NCBI RefSeq assembly: GCF_016587355.1
Contig: NZ_BNJF01000001.1
Coordinates: 4,245,721 to 4,309,720 of the forward strand
DNA: 64,000 bases
Direction: 5' to 3'
DNA from: Ktedonospora formicarum
Lineage (GTDB): Bacteria > Chloroflexota > Ktedonobacteria > Ktedonobacterales > Ktedonobacteraceae
Shown: positions 34,425 to 44,162 of the stretch, piece by piece
How the letters are laid out: each line of letters begins with the position of its first letter
Numbering within the stretch: the first letter of the stretch is position 1
The notes under the pieces: generated by a model
The model's input: the letters and a program-made list of their open reading frames with translations, nothing else
Databases searched by the model: none
What the model was told of the DNA's origin: nothing
Program-made: the position numbers and the translations under genes

Positions 34425-35240
34425 CTAGCCTTGCTCTTCTTTAGGCTCCGTGCCTGTCTCAGGAGTACCTGGCTGCTTGTCTTGCCCATAGATGTAGGTG
34501 GTTAGATCGCGCCGTGTGCGCTCCAGGATTTCATGCAACTGTGGGAAGCGCTGTGGATCAGCGTGTGTACTGCGTGCCGCGATCATAAAGAGGCGAGCAA
34601 CTTCCGCCGCTTCACTGCGGAGCGCCTGTACTTCAGGCGCGTCCCAACGCTCCATGCGTCCAGCAAAACGCTCCCACCATGGACCTTGCTGCTTATCCTC
34701 ATTCGACTGTCGCTCCGTGAGGAAGGCCCGGCCTTCGTCGGTAATGTGATATACCTTCTTGCCCTCATCCAGGGTAACGGTCACAAGGCCGCGATCCTCA
34801 AGCATTTGCAGGGTCGGATAGATGGAGCCCGCGCTGGGAACGTACATTCCATTTGATTTCTGTTCTAGCGCCTTCATCATTTCATAGCCATGCATAGGGC
34901 GCTCTTGCAACAGTTCTAGCAGGGCGTATTTCATGTCGCCCCGCCCGAAGAAGCGCTTGCTTAATCCTTCAGGACCCATAGGGCCTTCGGGTCCGAAAGG
35001 ACCATTAGGTCCAAAGGGGCCGTGATGTCCAAAGGGACCGTGAGGTCCAAAGGGGCCGTTGGGTCCAAAAGCGTTGCGTCGCATGCGCATGGCAAATGCC
35101 CGTGGCCCATGCCAGCCATGATGACCGTGATGTCCATGGCGCTCCCTATCCGATAACCAGGGAGGCGTCCAGCCCTCCCAATCGCCGTCGAAGCCTTCAA
35201 AGGCAAAGTGTTTTCTAAATCGACCTGGCATAAATTTCAT
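34425..35240 (-). CDS. PadR family transcriptional regulator with GPFGP-repeat N-terminus
   Basis: 271 residues. Residues about 100-180 are the PadR winged HTH (MKYALLELLQERPMHGYEMMKALEQKSNGMYVPSAGSIYPTLQMLEDRGLVT); the C-terminal part is the dimerisation helix. The first 95 residues are unusual: His/Gly-rich (HGHHGHHGWHG), then short repeats of the GPFGPNGPFG type. The terminal tail is acidic. ATG at 35240. An operator overlaps the promoter upstream, so autorepression is likely. Confidence 0.9.
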   Translation of the reverse strand: MKFMPGRFRKHFAFEGFDGDWEGWTPPWLSDRERHGHHGHHGWHGPRAFAMRMRRNAFGPNGPFGPHGPFGHHGPFGPNGPFGPEGPMGPEGLSKRFFGRGDMKYALLELLQERPMHGYEMMKALEQKSNGMYVPSAGSIYPTLQMLEDRGLVTVTLDEGKKVYHITDEGRAFLTERQSNEDKQQGPWWERFAGRMERWDAPEVQALRSEAAEVARLFMIAARSTHADPQRFPQLHEILERTRRDLTTYIYGQDKQPGTPETGTEPKEEQG

Positions 35241-35286
35241 CTCCTATTGTGTTGGTGTTTGAAGCTGTTCTTTGTGTCGTTTGCTT

Positions 35287-35338
35287 AATACGATATATCG
35301 TTATTGATAGTTTAAACGATATATCGTATTGTTGTCAA
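35287..35338 (-). promoter_or_regulatory. PadR promoter with duplicated operator
   Basis: On the minus strand TTGACA (35333-35338) precedes TAAACT by about 18 bp. Two copies of the palindrome ACGATATATCGT (around 35289-35300 and 35317-35328), themselves in inverted arrangement, cover the spacer and the start point. Repeats of this kind are typical PadR self-operators. Confidence 0.7.
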
Positions 35339-35622
35339 GCCCGAAAGCCCCCTTTTTCAGAACTTCCTGGTAATTTATGTGAATTTGTGCTGGACTGACA
35401 ATATTCATGTGTGTTGATTGTCTTGTAGCTCCACTTAGTATACGATTGGGTTGAGTGGCAGTTCGATGGATACAAAATCTTTTAGCTCTTCGCTAGAAGA
35501 CGATCATTCTATGTTGAAATAAATTCTTATATTTCATAGTTATATTGCTTCGAGTTAAAAGAGGAATGCATCTTGGTTACCAGGGATGGAGGTCTTGTGA
35601 GAGAGGGGGAGATCTACTCATT

Positions 35623-38184
35623 ATGGCTAATGCAGTGCAGCCCAGGCGCCTGAAGCATGCTCCTAGAAAAACGCTTATGAGTATACTTGAGAGTCTTCCA
35701 GATGCCTTGTTTCTTATCGATGATACTGAAACGATTGTATACGCGAACACAAGCGCACAGACTCTCACCGGCTTAACGCATCAGAAACTACTGGGGAGCC
35801 AGTTTTGGCGAGCGGGTACACAATTGGTAAGCCTTTCACTTTACCAGGCTGTTTGGAAGACCAGGCTAACCCAGGAATGGACTGAAGTAGAGTATCGTTC
35901 TCCTGTACTTCAAACCTGGTTGCGTGTACAGCTTAAACCTGTAGCGGAAGGCACTATTCTTCAATTCCACAACATAAGAGAGCTTGCATCTCATCAGGAA
36001 ACATCTACCCATGATGATTACCTTTGTTCTGACATCTTAGAAAATATCTCTGATAGGCTTGTGATCTTGACACCTGAGGGAATGGTTCTGGATATCAGCA
36101 AACGCACTTTAGAGGATGCTCATGTTCGACGAGAGGAGATCATTGGCAGGTTCTTGCCCGAAGTTCCCTGGTGGTCAAGCTCTCCTACTGCTCAAAAGCA
36201 ATTGCGTTCAGCAATTGTACAAGCTAGCCAAGGGAAGATAGTGCGCTTTGAGGCCAGGATATGCCCACAGCCAGGAAAATACCTGGATCTGGCGATAAAA
36301 ATTACCCCCCATTATGACCAGGACACACAAGCTCACTACCTTATTTGTGTTGGCTGGGACATCACCGCGCGTAAGTGGGATGAAGAATTTCGTACCCTGG
36401 TTGATACGCTTCCTCAATTAGTATGGATCGCAGGTCCAGATGGCAAGGTTATCTATAACAATCAGCGCTTGATCGATTACCTGCCTATGTCTCTCGAACA
36501 GGTGGCAGGTGATGGTTGGCAAGAGTGTATACATCCCGACGACAAACAGTGTGTACTGGCGGCCTGGCAAACCTCCATCCAGACAGGCACTCCCTATGAA
36601 GTGGAACATCGCCTGCAAGGTGGTACAGATGGAATGTATCATTGGTTTCTTGTGCGAGGTGTGCCACTGCGAAATGATCAGGGAACAATCCTATGGTGGG
36701 TTGGCACCTGCACTGACATTGATAAGCAAAAACGGGCTGAGCAGCAACTTAAGGATAGTCGAGAAAGTTTTCGTGTGCTGGCTGAAATGGTGCCACAGAC
36801 GGTATGGACAATGTGGCCCGATGGTAGTCTTGATTATACCAATCAGCGTTATCGAGATGTGACTCAGGTCGATTTTAATCTCGAGGGGGATGATATATGG
36901 AGAAAGTACATTCATCCTGATGATATTGAGCGAACCCTTGCGCTTCGTCATAAATTGCTTAGAACAGGCAAAATATATGATAACGAATACCGTATTTTGG
37001 ATGGGCGCACTGGAGAATATCGCTGGTATTTAGTTCGCGCACTCCCAATACATAATGAAAATGGCGAAATCGTCAAATGGTTTGGCACTGGTACCGATAT
37101 TGATGACCAGAAGCGCATTGAGGAAGCCCTACGCCAGAGTCAGGCGCGAGCGAGCGCTCTGATGAACTCCAATATTATTGGAATCAATGTCGTAGAAGGT
37201 GAGCAAATTATAGACGCAAACGACGCCTTTTTGCGTATGACTGGCTATACGCGTGAAGATTTGCGCGCTGGAAATATCAACTGGGCGAGTATGACTCCTC
37301 CAGAATACTGGGATCGTACTCAGCAGGCTCATCAGGAGCTTGCCATTAAGCATTCAATGACACCTTATGAGAAAGAATATGTGTGTAAAGATGGCAGTCG
37401 TCTTCCGGTTGTTGTAGGTTCCGTTCTCTTACAACACCAACCTCCCCAGGGAATTGCTTTTGTGTTGGATAACTCAGCTCGCAAAGAGCTTGAACGACGC
37501 AAGGATGACTTTATCAGCATGGCAAGCCATGAGCTCAAGACACCACTTACCGCATTGAAACTGCAGATTCAGCTGGCACAAAGGCAGCTGGCAAATCAAC
37601 CCTCTTGCGAGGGGCGCCCAGCCCTTTTTAAAGTAAATGGGTATGTCAAGCAACTTGAACGCCTGATAGGAGAGTTACTTGATGTCTCTAAGATCCAGGC
37701 AGGTAAGTTGGAGTATCAACAAGAGACAATTGACCTTGATACTCTGATACATGAAGTTGTCGATACTATGCAACAAATAAGTACAACGCATGCTCTTGTC
37801 TTGCATGGTTCCGTCCCTTGCACACTGATTGGTGACAAAGTCCGGCTTGGGCAGGTCTTTATCAATCTGATTAACAATGCTATTAAATATTCCCCCTGCG
37901 CAAAAACGGTCGAGATTGACCTGCATGCCTCCTCTGAGAATGCAACCATTCGGATACGTGATCATGGTCTTGGCATACCACAAGAGCAGCGAGACAAAAT
38001 TTTTGAGCGATTCTATCGCATCTCTGATGCAAAGCAGAAAGCCATTCCTGGTCTAGGCATGGGTTTGTATATTGTGGCAGAGATCGTTAAGCATTACGAA
38101 GGCATTTTGACAGTAGAGAGCGAAGTGGGTAAAGGCTCAACCTTCCAGGTGACCTTTCCTTTCAAGAGGGATGGCGGCCAATAG
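35623..38184 (+). CDS. Multi-PAS sensor histidine kinase
   Basis: 853 residues. Five PAS-type domains (starting at about 20, 150, 265, 390 and 520) with PAC-like ends (GWDITARK, GTCTDIDKQKR, GTGTDIDDQKR). HisKA follows with the phosphorylation site SHELKTPL (His636), then HATPase_c with INNAIKYSP, DHGLGIP and GLGMGLYI. No membrane helices, so it is a soluble sensor. No response regulator is adjacent. ATG at 35623 has GGGGGAG upstream; longer starts (35566, 35545) are possible but worse placed. Confidence 0.93.
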   Translation: MANAVQPRRLKHAPRKTLMSILESLPDALFLIDDTETIVYANTSAQTLTGLTHQKLLGSQFWRAGTQLVSLSLYQAVWKTRLTQEWTEVEYRSPVLQTWLRVQLKPVAEGTILQFHNIRELASHQETSTHDDYLCSDILENISDRLVILTPEGMVLDISKRTLEDAHVRREEIIGRFLPEVPWWSSSPTAQKQLRSAIVQASQGKIVRFEARICPQPGKYLDLAIKITPHYDQDTQAHYLICVGWDITARKWDEEFRTLVDTLPQLVWIAGPDGKVIYNNQRLIDYLPMSLEQVAGDGWQECIHPDDKQCVLAAWQTSIQTGTPYEVEHRLQGGTDGMYHWFLVRGVPLRNDQGTILWWVGTCTDIDKQKRAEQQLKDSRESFRVLAEMVPQTVWTMWPDGSLDYTNQRYRDVTQVDFNLEGDDIWRKYIHPDDIERTLALRHKLLRTGKIYDNEYRILDGRTGEYRWYLVRALPIHNENGEIVKWFGTGTDIDDQKRIEEALRQSQARASALMNSNIIGINVVEGEQIIDANDAFLRMTGYTREDLRAGNINWASMTPPEYWDRTQQAHQELAIKHSMTPYEKEYVCKDGSRLPVVVGSVLLQHQPPQGIAFVLDNSARKELERRKDDFISMASHELKTPLTALKLQIQLAQRQLANQPSCEGRPALFKVNGYVKQLERLIGELLDVSKIQAGKLEYQQETIDLDTLIHEVVDTMQQISTTHALVLHGSVPCTLIGDKVRLGQVFINLINNAIKYSPCAKTVEIDLHASSENATIRIRDHGLGIPQEQRDKIFERFYRISDAKQKAIPGLGMGLYIVAEIVKHYEGILTVESEVGKGSTFQVTFPFKRDGGQ

Positions 38185-38349
38185 CAAAATAGTTTTCTTT
38201 TTATGTCAAAATAACGCATATATCTTCGAAAAGTTATGGTCTGTTCGTTTAGTTCGATAAAGTGAATCGTCTGGAATAGCCTATGTTTTTTATCCTGCTG
38301 CTAGTGCAAGCCTGGAAGGTTAGAATAAACGGCCAGAAAGGAAGAGGTA

Positions 38350-39684
38350 ATGGTCGATTTAACCGGGACGATGCTGAACGAATATTATCTCTTCAGACGT
38401 ATGGCTCTGGGTGGGGTGGCAGATGTATACTGCGCTTCTTCTTCGCGTTTTGAAGGAAGGGAGGTGGCAGTAAAGGTTTTTCGCTCCAGTTATGCACAGC
38501 ATAGCGTCGCACGCCGCTACTTTCTCTCTGAGTCGCGCAAAATAAGCGCTTTTCAGCATCAACACATTTTGCCATTGTTAGCATATGGTGAGGAATCTGG
38601 CTTGCTCTATGCTGTCTCTCCCTTGATGCCAACTGGTTCGCTTGATGATTTGATGATGAGAGTGGGCCAGTGCTTCTCCGTTGCACAAACATTGACGATC
38701 TTGCGTCAACTATGCGAAGCTGTCCAGTATGCCCACGATCATGAGGTGCTCCATGGCAATCTGAAGCCGTCGAATATTTTTATTGCGCACGATGGCCGAA
38801 TGCTTTTAGCTGACTTTGGCCTTGCCTGTGGCTACGATGAGTTACGACAGTCGTTGACGCGTCTTGGCTGGGGATTGGCTAACTATGCCGCCCCTGAGCA
38901 GGCGCTAGGTGTGCTCAGACGTGCTAGCGATATCTATGCGCTTGGTGTTTTGCTGTTTCGACTCCTGACCGGAGCCCTGCCTTTTGAGGGCCTGTCACCA
39001 GAGGATGTCTTGCATATGCATGTGTATCAGCCACCGCCACGGTTACGTGACTATGATTCCTCTCTGCCACTATCGATAGAGCATGTTGTGCAGCGTGCCC
39101 TTAAAAAACATGCTGAGGAGCGTTTTACTTCGGCGCGAGAGTTCAGCCAGACCTTGCAGGAAGCAGTTAGCTTAGCTCATCCCTTTTACCAGCCTTTCCC
39201 TTCTACTAAGTTGTATGCCACACCAGACGCTGAGCCAACAATCCATTCTATATATTCTGAGGCACTATCTCAGCATCTTCCCCAAGAGGAAAACATCTCT
39301 TCCACACTCGAAGAGACATATGCCTATCCTGAGCCGGGAATGGTGCAGGCGCTACCTGTGATAGCGAGTCCCACTCAGCAGGACCCATTTCCCTCCGCTT
39401 CCTGGCGTGATGGGGGACGCCAGGAAGCGGAGCTATTTATCTCTGCCGATCCTGTTGAATGGTCTCCCTTACTTACGGCCTTATCATCCCTGGAGCAGGA
39501 TGCTCCCGACATCAAGCAATCTTCCATTGACTTTGCCCGACCAATCGATGATATCGATAAGAACCCACAGCAAGAAGCTACTGTCTCTCGTGGAAGGCAA
39601 TGGCTTCCTCTGCTCGTTCTTCTGCTCTTGCTGCTAGGACTACTTGGGGCATTATTCTCAGCGTTCTATTTTCCTCATGGATAG
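38350..39684 (+). CDS. Membrane-anchored Ser/Thr kinase-like protein lacking the catalytic Asp
   Basis: 444 residues. Kinase fold at about 12-275: glycine loop ALGGVADVY (degenerate), VAVKVF with Lys42, DFGLA with Asp155, APEQ and SDIYALGVLL. The catalytic loop reads HGNLKPSN (135-142) instead of HRDLKPSN, so the proton-accepting Asp is Asn137 and the Arg is Gly. A low-complexity linker leads to one C-terminal membrane helix (WLPLLVLLLLLLGLLGALF). It is either a pseudokinase or a weakly active enzyme. Start ATG at 38350 follows GGAAGAGG. Confidence 0.88.
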   Translation: MVDLTGTMLNEYYLFRRMALGGVADVYCASSSRFEGREVAVKVFRSSYAQHSVARRYFLSESRKISAFQHQHILPLLAYGEESGLLYAVSPLMPTGSLDDLMMRVGQCFSVAQTLTILRQLCEAVQYAHDHEVLHGNLKPSNIFIAHDGRMLLADFGLACGYDELRQSLTRLGWGLANYAAPEQALGVLRRASDIYALGVLLFRLLTGALPFEGLSPEDVLHMHVYQPPPRLRDYDSSLPLSIEHVVQRALKKHAEERFTSAREFSQTLQEAVSLAHPFYQPFPSTKLYATPDAEPTIHSIYSEALSQHLPQEENISSTLEETYAYPEPGMVQALPVIASPTQQDPFPSASWRDGGRQEAELFISADPVEWSPLLTALSSLEQDAPDIKQSSIDFARPIDDIDKNPQQEATVSRGRQWLPLLVLLLLLLGLLGALFSAFYFPHG

Positions 39685-39737
39685 GTGCAGAGCAAAAAAA
39701 GGCTCTGCTGTTGAAGAATGATTAGGATAGAGCGTGA

Positions 39738-40139
39738 TTAATGGATGGCTTTCTTGCCAGCGAGGCGCGTATAGTAACTATGTGTTGCGAGTGTCCAGAG
39801 CTCTTGAAAAAAAGCGGGCTCTTGTTGTTCTAGCTGATGTAGCAAATAGTTCTGTTGTTCTTTGCTGATCTGGCAGAAATCACCGCCAGCTGCCTGATTT
39901 AGATTGTGTAGAACAAGTAGAAGGCGCTTCAGATTTAACATGCGGGTGACTTGGCGCTGTTGACTGGGGCGAAAATAAAAGAGGAATTCGTCAATAAGTT
40001 GAAGACTAGAGGGCGATGGGAAATCGTCATCGGATGGTATAAGAAGATCTATAATCGTGTTCAGTTGTGCGCGCTCTTCTCGATTGAGCGCAAAGGTGCC
40101 CGCCTGCGGCGCTGAGGGCCGCTTTAGCATATCTTTCAT
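39738..40139 (-). CDS. Small hypothetical protein, weak resemblance to gluconate 2-dehydrogenase subunit 3
   Basis: 133 residues, helical. LNREERAQLNTIIDLLIPSDDDFPSPSSLQLIDEFLF resembles the start of the gluconate 2-dehydrogenase subunit 3 family (a D-rich turn after IIP), but no signal peptide and no dehydrogenase partner are present. Treated as hypothetical. Confidence 0.6.
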   Translation of the reverse strand: MKDMLKRPSAPQAGTFALNREERAQLNTIIDLLIPSDDDFPSPSSLQLIDEFLFYFRPSQQRQVTRMLNLKRLLLVLHNLNQAAGGDFCQISKEQQNYLLHQLEQQEPAFFQELWTLATHSYYTRLAGKKAIH

Positions 40140-40348
40140 CGGGGATCCTCATGATTAGTTGAACTTATTGACCGTTACTACCTTCCCCAATAGTATCATA
40201 TCTATCGGGCGTTATCAACCTAAATTCATTCGCTATGTCTGTAATCTTACAAGCCTTTGGTATGTAGGAATAGTTCTAAAACGGGCCTTGTGCGCTTCAA
40301 TTGATAATACTTCAGGGTCTTAGTCTGGAAGCGCTAAACACGACTGGA

Positions 40349-41821
40349 CTATGATACCACAGGTGTTATCCCTATTTGGTTGTTACGAACGAAGCAAAGC
40401 GCAGGCTGTGTGGCTTCAAATTGCACATTACAGCTAGTGACTCTTCCCAATTCATCAGTTAGGAAAGTGCATAGAATATCCATATTGGGGTCGAAGTTTT
40501 CGCTTTGCATCTCGAAGCTATCGTAGTGATAATGGTGAAGTGTGAAGAGAAGCTCATTATACCGCAATTGCAAATTTTCGCCCGCGTCTGTGATGGTGAT
40601 GAGGCCATATCCTGGATGTTCGAAAACACCTGTGTATGCGTCTCTGGTATGAGATGGCTTGGTGCTCAAAACCTTGTCTTTCGCCCGTGATCTTGTTTTA
40701 AGAGATTTTTCCTCTTGCGTTTGATGATATTCCTGTTGTGCTCGTTCATGCCAATCGATGGGCTCTACACCTAACAGGCAATCTAGGATATAGTAGGCAA
40801 CAATGCTCTGAAGAGGTCCACTGTTGTGATTGGTCAGCACGACCACGCCAGCTTGCTCGTCAGGCAGGAAGGCGGTTTGAGCGCTAAATCCATCGATGTT
40901 GCCTCCATGTCTGATTAGGGTATGCCCTCTATATGCGGTTACAGCCCAGCCAAGAGCATAACTATCGAAGAAGAGTTCGGAATATTTACGAGGTTCGGGT
41001 TTGCTTACATGGGGGGTATGCATCTCGCGCATCTGGGCCTGTGAAAGTAACTTTTGCCCCTTATAAGTCCCTTGCTGAAGATGGAGAAGCAACCACTGAC
41101 TCATGTCCAATACATTGGTATGGATGCTGCCAGCGGGACCCAACGCGTGCCAGTGGGGATACCAATCCATAGTCGCGACCCCACTAGAAGCCTCCTTGTA
41201 AGGTGTTGCGCAATTAACTGACGCGCGTGCTGTCTCCGCATCAAAGCAACTGGCGTTCATTCCCAGCGGCGTAAAGATACGTTCCTGTATAAAGCTTTCC
41301 CAGCTCTGCCCAGTGATCACTTCCAGCAGGTGTCCCGCTGTCATATAGAGCAAGTTTTGATATTGCCAGGTCTGGCGAAACTCGCGTGTCGGCTCCAGGT
41401 AGCGCAGGCGAGCCACCAATTCCGCACGCGAGAGTGCTGAGGTATACCAGAGAAGGTCGTGGCGGGGCAATCCTACCCGATGCGTGAGTAGGTCACGCGT
41501 GGTAGCATGGATGGTCGCATAAGAATCATAGAGTTGGAATGTAGGCAGATAGTCTCTGACCGGCTTATCCCAATCTAGCTTGCCTTCATCGACGAGCATT
41601 GCTAATGCGGTGGCTGTGAACGCTTTGGTGCATGAACCAATGGCGAAGCGTGTCTCAGGGGTAACGCTTTGTTTGTGTTCCAGGTTGCGCTCTCCAAAGC
41701 CGCGCGTGAGGAGAATCTCGCCGTTCTGTACGATAGCGACAGCCAGCCCAGGCGTGTGCCATCTCTCCATACTGGAAGAAACAAAGGCATCGAGCGTTTC
41801 TAAGATGTTACTTACGGTCAT
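40349..41821 (-). CDS. Beta-lactamase-fold serine hydrolase (class C-like)
   Basis: 490 residues. The active-site motifs are SCTK (63-66), YQN (155-157) and HGG in IRHGGNIDG. A C-terminal domain of about 110 residues (GVFEHPGYGLITITDAG...) resembles DUF3471. No signal peptide, so probably cytoplasmic; an esterase, peptidase or D-aminopeptidase role is as likely as beta-lactamase. Stands alone. Confidence 0.9.
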   Translation of the reverse strand: MTVSNILETLDAFVSSSMERWHTPGLAVAIVQNGEILLTRGFGERNLEHKQSVTPETRFAIGSCTKAFTATALAMLVDEGKLDWDKPVRDYLPTFQLYDSYATIHATTRDLLTHRVGLPRHDLLWYTSALSRAELVARLRYLEPTREFRQTWQYQNLLYMTAGHLLEVITGQSWESFIQERIFTPLGMNASCFDAETARASVNCATPYKEASSGVATMDWYPHWHALGPAGSIHTNVLDMSQWLLLHLQQGTYKGQKLLSQAQMREMHTPHVSKPEPRKYSELFFDSYALGWAVTAYRGHTLIRHGGNIDGFSAQTAFLPDEQAGVVVLTNHNSGPLQSIVAYYILDCLLGVEPIDWHERAQQEYHQTQEEKSLKTRSRAKDKVLSTKPSHTRDAYTGVFEHPGYGLITITDAGENLQLRYNELLFTLHHYHYDSFEMQSENFDPNMDILCTFLTDELGRVTSCNVQFEATQPALCFVRNNQIGITPVVS

Positions 41822-41885
41822 GTAATCTCATTTCTGGAGAGTTCTAGAATGGGCCACAAAGGCTGTCGCTACTATACATAATTGA

Positions 41886-42749
41886 TTAGTCAAAGATCAA
41901 AGTCTTATTCTCATAGACAAGTACGCGGTTTTCGGTATGAAATCTCACAGCGTCTGTGAGCACACGTCTTTCAACGTCACTGCCCTTGCGAACGAGGTCT
42001 TCTGTGCTGTCACGATGGTCACAGCGGATAACATCTTGAGCAATGATCGGACCTTCGTCGAGGTTATCTGTAACATAGTGCGCTGTGGCGCCGATGAGTT
42101 TCACGCCTCGCTCGAAGGCGCGTTGATAGGGATTCGCACCCACAAAGGCTGGTAGAAAGCTGTGATGGATGTTGATGATGGCATGTGGGTAGGCAGTCAC
42201 GAAGAAGGGTTCGAGGATCTGCATATAGCGGGCCAGAATTAAGAAATCGGCCTTACCAGAGATAAATTCGAGGATACGCTCTTCATCAGCTGTACGCGTT
42301 GCTTTAGCGACTGGGAAGTGGTAGAACGGGACATCATACATTTGTGCTAGTGGCTCTAGCAGTGTATGGTTGCTAATGATAAAAGGGATATCCATATCGA
42401 GTTCGCCGCGCTTCCAGCGCCAGAGAAGGTCAATTAGACAATGATCGAGCTTGGTTACGAAGATGCCAGCGCGTTTGGGTATGCGCGAATACGCCACGCT
42501 CCATTGCATATAAAAGCGCTCGGCGATAGGCGTGAACGCAGCCTCTAGTTCGGTAGGCGTAAGTGTGAAGCCTTCCTCCTTGAAGCTGATGCGCATAAAG
42601 AAGCGGCATTCCTGTTGATTTGTGGAGTGCTGAGCCGATTCAACGATGTTGCCGCTGTGCTCAAAGATGAAGTTTGAGATGGTTGCGACGATGCCAGGAC
42701 GATCCGGGCAAGAGATTAGCAGGGTGATAGTTGGCTTACTAAGAGACAT
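41886..42749 (-). CDS. purU: Formyltetrahydrofolate deformylase
   Basis: 287 residues. An N-terminal ACT domain (ITLLISCPDRPGIVATISNFIFEH) is followed by the formyltransferase fold with the active-site segment INIHHSFLPAFVGANPYQRAFERGVKLIGATAHYVTDNLDEGPII; Asn, His and Asp of the family are present. It releases formate from 10-formyl-THF, balancing one-carbon pools. ATG at 42749 has GGGAGGG upstream. Confidence 0.95.
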   Translation of the reverse strand: MSLSKPTITLLISCPDRPGIVATISNFIFEHSGNIVESAQHSTNQQECRFFMRISFKEEGFTLTPTELEAAFTPIAERFYMQWSVAYSRIPKRAGIFVTKLDHCLIDLLWRWKRGELDMDIPFIISNHTLLEPLAQMYDVPFYHFPVAKATRTADEERILEFISGKADFLILARYMQILEPFFVTAYPHAIINIHHSFLPAFVGANPYQRAFERGVKLIGATAHYVTDNLDEGPIIAQDVIRCDHRDSTEDLVRKGSDVERRVLTDAVRFHTENRVLVYENKTLIFD

Positions 42750-42955
42750 CAATGCCCTCCCACCTTATACAAAATATGATGTATGAGATTGAACGTTTTC
42801 ATGTTTTGTGACTGGGAATATGGTAGAATACCGCTTTGCGCTCCCTATCATAGGCAACTTTCGCGGCGTTGTCAATTTATCCATGTATTGGAAGTGTCGA
42901 CCCTGAGATGTTGGGTGATACAGTGTTGCTGACAGGGGAGACATGCTATAATTCC

Positions 42956-43003
42956 TGCCAGCATATTACTGCATATGATGTCATATGCAGTAATATGCTG
43001 GCA
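42956..43003. promoter_or_regulatory. 23-bp perfect palindrome between purU and tsaC
   Basis: 42956-42978 pairs perfectly with 42981-43003 around a 2-base centre. It lies in the 342-bp gap between divergent genes and begins 10 bp after a possible -10 box (TATAAT at 42947-42952). It could be an operator or a 5' hairpin; apart from this the gap shows nothing. Confidence 0.55.
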
Positions 43004-43091
43004 TATGTGAGACCTTTCAGATATAGAGAGTGGTTTTTGGAAGGGCTTCTCATATATCAGTGCCATCAAGAAAGTGAAAGCCTGTGTAGAT

Positions 43092-44162
43092 ATGTCAGTG
43101 GTACAAACTGAGATTTTAAAAATTCATGCCAGCCAGCCGGAAGAGGAGATATTAGAGCGTGGAGCGGCCTTTTTGCGGGCAGGCGCTCTGGTTGCCTTCC
43201 CAACGGAAACTGTTTATGGTCTTGGGGGAGCGGCTCTACATTCTGAAGCGGTTGAGAAGATCTTTAAGGCGAAAGAGCGTCCCTATAGTGATCCATTGAT
43301 TGTGCATATTGCTGCGGAGAGCGCTCTGGATGAGTTAGTAGATGGGGTGCCGGAGCGAACCCACTTGTTGGCGCGGCACTTTTGGCCGGGACCATTGACG
43401 ATGATCTTGCCGGCTCGTAAAAGCGTGCCGCGCCTGCTTACGGCTGGTTTAGATACGGTCGCGATCCGTATGCCACGCCACCGGGTGGCGCTGGGCTTAA
43501 TTCGCGCGCTAGGAGCGCCCGTAGCCGCTCCTAGCGCCAATCGCTTTATGCATGTGAGTCCAACAACAGCGCAGCATGTCGCGTCCGATCTTGACGGTCG
43601 TGTGCCATTGATTCTCGATGGTGGGGCATGCGAGGTTGGCGTTGAGTCGACTATCCTTGATGTAAGCGTTGATCCTCCAGTGATCTTGCGCCCTGGTGGT
43701 GTAAGCCTTGAAGCTTTACAGGCTGTATTGCCACAGGTGCAGCCCCCTCGCGCGCGCCAGGTGCGTGCGGACGACGAGTCTAAGGCGCTAAGATCGCCGG
43801 GCCAGATGCTTATTCATTATGCGCCTCACGTTCCTGCATTTCTCTACGATGGAACATCTGAGCACATCCTTATAGCCATGAAAGATGAGGTGATGAGAAG
43901 GAGGGAGCGAGGAGAAGGTGTGGGAGTGCTGATCGCTGAGGAGGATGTGGCTAGCTTTGGGGGAATGGGTATCCCAATGTATGTATTAGGGAGGATGGGC
44001 GATCCCGAGCGGGTGGCGTCGCGTCTATTTGCGGGACTGCGTACGCTGGAGGAAGCGGGAGTCCAGGCTATTCTCTGCCGTGCTTTTCCAGTGGAAGGGC
44101 TGGGGCTGGCGGTTCGTGACCGTTTGCTGAAGGCGACGGGTGGGAAGATTATTACCTGCTAG
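43092..44162 (+). CDS. tsaC: L-threonylcarbamoyladenylate synthase, Sua5 type
   Basis: 356 residues. It makes the threonylcarbamoyl-AMP needed for the t6A37 modification of ANN-decoding tRNAs. Seen: GALVAFPTETVYGLGG, KAKERPYSDPLIVHI, PAPSANRFMHVSPTTAQHV, LDGGACEVGVESTILD, then the Sua5-specific linker SPGQMLIHYAP and a C-terminal Rossmann-like domain. Start chosen at ATG 43092; no clear ribosome site is visible for it or for GTG 43074. It converges with the next gene and the two stop codons overlap. Confidence 0.93.
   Translation: MSVVQTEILKIHASQPEEEILERGAAFLRAGALVAFPTETVYGLGGAALHSEAVEKIFKAKERPYSDPLIVHIAAESALDELVDGVPERTHLLARHFWPGPLTMILPARKSVPRLLTAGLDTVAIRMPRHRVALGLIRALGAPVAAPSANRFMHVSPTTAQHVASDLDGRVPLILDGGACEVGVESTILDVSVDPPVILRPGGVSLEALQAVLPQVQPPRARQVRADDESKALRSPGQMLIHYAPHVPAFLYDGTSEHILIAMKDEVMRRRERGEGVGVLIAEEDVASFGGMGIPMYVLGRMGDPERVASRLFAGLRTLEEAGVQAILCRAFPVEGLGLAVRDRLLKATGGKIITC

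Noticed and set aside
34980..35060. Tandem DNA repeats that might be a CRISPR-like or VNTR array
   Set aside because: The repeats encode in-frame GPFGP units of the PadR protein; there are no unique spacers of constant length.
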